A stretch of DNA of 6,870 nucleotides from Eubacteriales Family XIII. Incertae Sedis bacterium (GTDB lineage Bacteria; Bacillota; Clostridia; Peptostreptococcales; Anaerovoracaceae), in assembly GCA_031290715.1 (NCBI GenBank), contig JAITNA010000228.1, positions 1-6,870 on the forward strand, in the 5' to 3' direction. Positions within the stretch are counted from its first letter, which is position 1; each line of letters starts with the position of its first letter. The notes beneath the pieces were generated by a model. The model did no database searches and was not told the origin of the DNA. It saw only the letters and a program-made list of their open reading frames with translations. The position numbers were made by a program, and so were the translations under genes. Below, in pieces: positions 5,492 to 6,870 of this stretch.

Positions 5492-6870
5492 CAATTTACC
5501 ACAAATTGTAAACCGCGTTTTCCGTTCCACGTATTGATCTCCGGACAGCCGATCACGCGGATTTTGCCGCCGGCTTCCATCGCCCGCGACAGCGCTTCCG
5601 CGCCCCTGAAAAAAATACAGGGGATCCCGCTGACCGAAAATCGCGCGTGCGCCCCCTCTCCGAGATAATACAGGCGGGAAATATCGCCCGCCCGGATATT
5701 CAGCTCGACGCGCGGTTTGGGGTTTCCCGCTCCGAAAGGCGCCATGACGCCGAGCGCTTCCGCAAGCGCGATATCCACATCGGCGGGATCGAGCGCGGCA
5801 TCCGCCGGTTCCCTTTCCTCCAGAAGCCGCGGATCCGCCGCAAGCAGCCCGTCCAAGTCCCTATTGAGCGCTTCCCGCAGCGGCGTTTCATCCTCTTTCC
5901 GGATCATAAACCCGGCCGCCATCGCGTGTCCCCCCACACGGAGCAGCAGCTGCTCATGCCGTCGCAGCAAGGCAATCATATCCAAATGCCCCACACTGCG
6001 GGCCGACGCTTTCAGACAATCGCCCGAATCCGCGAACACCGCGCAGGGCAGCCCCGTCTTTTCCCGGATTTGCCCCGCGACGATGCCCGATATCCCCTCA
6101 TGGAAAACCGCGGGCCGAAGCAGCAAAAACCTGTGCGCGGGCCGCCCTTCGCCGTCCGTATCCTCCTCGCAAATCTCCATGCAGGAACGATAACAGGCGT
6201 CTTGAAGCTGCCGGCGTTCCTTGTTGGAAGCATTCATGCGGGCGGCGATCTCCCGCATTCTCACCTCGTCCTTCGTAATGAAAAACTCTACCGCTTCCGA
6301 AGCGTTTCCGAGCCGGCCGACCGCGTTGATACGCGGCGCAACGCCGAAGGACACCTCCTTCGCGGATACATCCGCGGGCTCCGTCCCCATACTTTCGAGC
6401 AGCACCGCCAAGGCCTTTCGCTTCCGCTTTCGGATCAAATCCAATCCGTATTTCACAAAGGTCCGATTCTCGTCACACAGCGGCATGATGTCCGCAATCG
6501 TAGCGATCGCCGCCAAATCAACCAACTGATGCAGTACCTCGCGGGACCCTTTTGTCTTGATTGCCGCGCGGTCAAACATCGCGCAAGCCAGCTTGAACGC
6601 CACCGCGCACCCGCACAGCCCCGCAAACGGATATCCGCGGCTTTCCGCGCTATTCTCCGCGCTTTCCGAGCCGTTCCCCGCGCCCGCTGTATTTTCCGCG
6701 CTATCCGCGCCTTCCGCACCCGCGGAGATCCGGCGCTTCGGATTGATGAGGATGCAATCCGGCAGGGTTTCGCCCGGTTCGTGGTGGTCGGTGATCATGA
6801 TCTCGAGCCCGATCGACTTCGCAAAGCTGACCTCGTCCACGGAAACGCTGCCGCAGTCCACCGTCACAAC
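5470..6870 (-). CDS. recJ: Single-stranded-DNA-specific exonuclease RecJ (5' end beyond window)
   Basis: RecJ degrades single-stranded DNA 5' to 3' in recombination, mismatch and base-excision repair, using two metal ions. About 467 codons are present and the reading frame is open to the right edge. Numbering from the valine codon at 6867: VDCG at 3-6; the DHH motif TDHHEP at 26-31; LVDLAAIATIADIMPL at 115-130; PRINAVGRLG at 178-187; FHEGISGIVAGQIREK at 255-270; the DHHA1 motif GGHAMAAGF at 312-320; and APFGAGNPKPR at 376-386, followed by the C-terminal OB-like domain. The N-terminal DxD-type metal motif should lie some 70-100 residues upstream, outside the window. The protein stops right after the OB region, so it is the short RecJ form (about 570 residues expected). 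Residues about 48-77 form a Ser/Ala/Glu/Asn/Gly-rich insertion between NPKRR and GYPFAGLCG. The GTG at 6867 is not a real start, because conserved sequence lies upstream in the family. Confidence 0.95.
   Translation of the reverse strand, partial: VVTVDCGSVSVDEVSFAKSIGLEIMITDHHEPGETLPDCILINPKRRISAGAEGADSAENTAGAGNGSESAENSAESRGYPFAGLCGCAVAFKLACAMFDRAAIKTKGSREVLHQLVDLAAIATIADIMPLCDENRTFVKYGLDLIRKRKRKALAVLLESMGTEPADVSAKEVSFGVAPRINAVGRLGNASEAVEFFITKDEVRMREIAARMNASNKERRQLQDACYRSCMEICEEDTDGEGRPAHRFLLLRPAVFHEGISGIVAGQIREKTGLPCAVFADSGDCLKASARSVGHLDMIALLRRHEQLLLRVGGHAMAAGFMIRKEDETPLREALNRDLDGLLAADPRLLEEREPADAALDPADVDIALAEALGVMAPFGAGNPKPRVELNIRAGDISRLYYLGEGAHARFSVSGIPCIFFRGAEALSRAMEAGGKIRVIGCPEINTWNGKRGLQFVVNCCIGAAD
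5491..5509 (-). repeat. AT-rich perfect inverted repeat at the 3' end of recJ
   Basis: Reads ACAATTTGTGGTAAATTGT on the minus strand: two 7-bp arms (ACAATTT and AAATTGT) around a 5-bp centre. It lies within the last codons of recJ, touches the candidate -35 of the gmk promoter and is AT-rich in a GC-rich gene. It has the form of a small repressor operator, but the codons here (for QFVVN) could produce it by chance. It has no T-run, so it is not a terminator. Confidence 0.3.
6637..6726 (-). repeat. Low-complexity repeat tract inside recJ
   Basis: About 90 bp of degenerate repeats encode a run rich in Ser, Ala, Glu, Asn and Gly. The 12-mer TTTCCGCGCTAT (plus strand) occurs at 6642-6653 and 6693-6704, 51 bp or exactly 17 codons apart. 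The core TCCGCGC recurs at 6644, 6656, 6695 and 6704. In the protein this gives SAEN twice and SAES once. Such tracts can grow or shrink by slippage or unequal exchange in steps of whole codons. Confidence 0.6.

Noticed and set aside
5717..6193. Plus-strand Ser/Ala-rich open frame opposite recJ
   Set aside because: Its composition is what the antisense of GC-rich coding DNA produces, and RecJ motifs cover the region on the other strand.
6637..6726. Repeats considered as a CRISPR array or mobile-element ends
   Set aside because: Units are short, imperfect and in frame within RecJ, without uniform spacers or flanking inverted ends.
6865..6867. GTG as the start of recJ
   Set aside because: The frame is open upstream to the window edge, and the RecJ family has a conserved N-terminal metal-binding region before this point.

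Overview
The window is a dense run of housekeeping genes, all on the minus strand. In order of transcription (high to low coordinates) they are recJ (5' end beyond the right edge), gmk, rpoZ, an Sfp-type 4'-phosphopantetheinyl transferase, recX, ileS and purB (3' end beyond the left edge). Gaps are 39 nt or less. Two junctions overlap: rpoZ/PPTase by 26 nt, and PPTase/recX by about 23 nt if the proposed recX start is right. No stretch of 300 bases lacks a gene. I see no RNA gene, mobile element, CRISPR array or plus-strand gene that I can support.

The DNA is GC-rich. Ribosome binding sites are of AGGAG type. The gene content (gmk-rpoZ pairing, RecX, a long eukaryote-like type 2 IleRS next to a long eukaryote-like PurB) suits a GC-rich, probably uncultured member of the Bacillota (Clostridia-like). 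This is inferred from gene families and context only; nothing here fixes the taxon.

Layout: 5470-6870 encodes the RecJ single-strand exonuclease from just before its DHH motif to its C-terminus. The 39-nt recJ-gmk gap carries a perfect TATAAT hexamer and a good gmk Shine-Dalgarno, so a secondary promoter may start there. Next come gmk (GMP to GDP), rpoZ (RNA polymerase omega), the PPTase (activation of carrier proteins), recX (RecA modulator), ileS (Ile-tRNA charging) and the start of purB (purine synthesis). The genes serve different core processes: DNA repair, purine nucleotides, transcription, carrier-protein activation and translation. The tight spacing suggests co-transcription rather than one shared pathway.

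I found no new defence system, mobile system or biosynthetic cluster. The points most worth a second look are the PPTase sitting directly after gmk-rpoZ, where many Bacillota carry coaBC; low-complexity insertions in RecJ and the PPTase; an AT-rich dyad beside the putative gmk promoter; and an ileS gene with no room for its own T-box leader.
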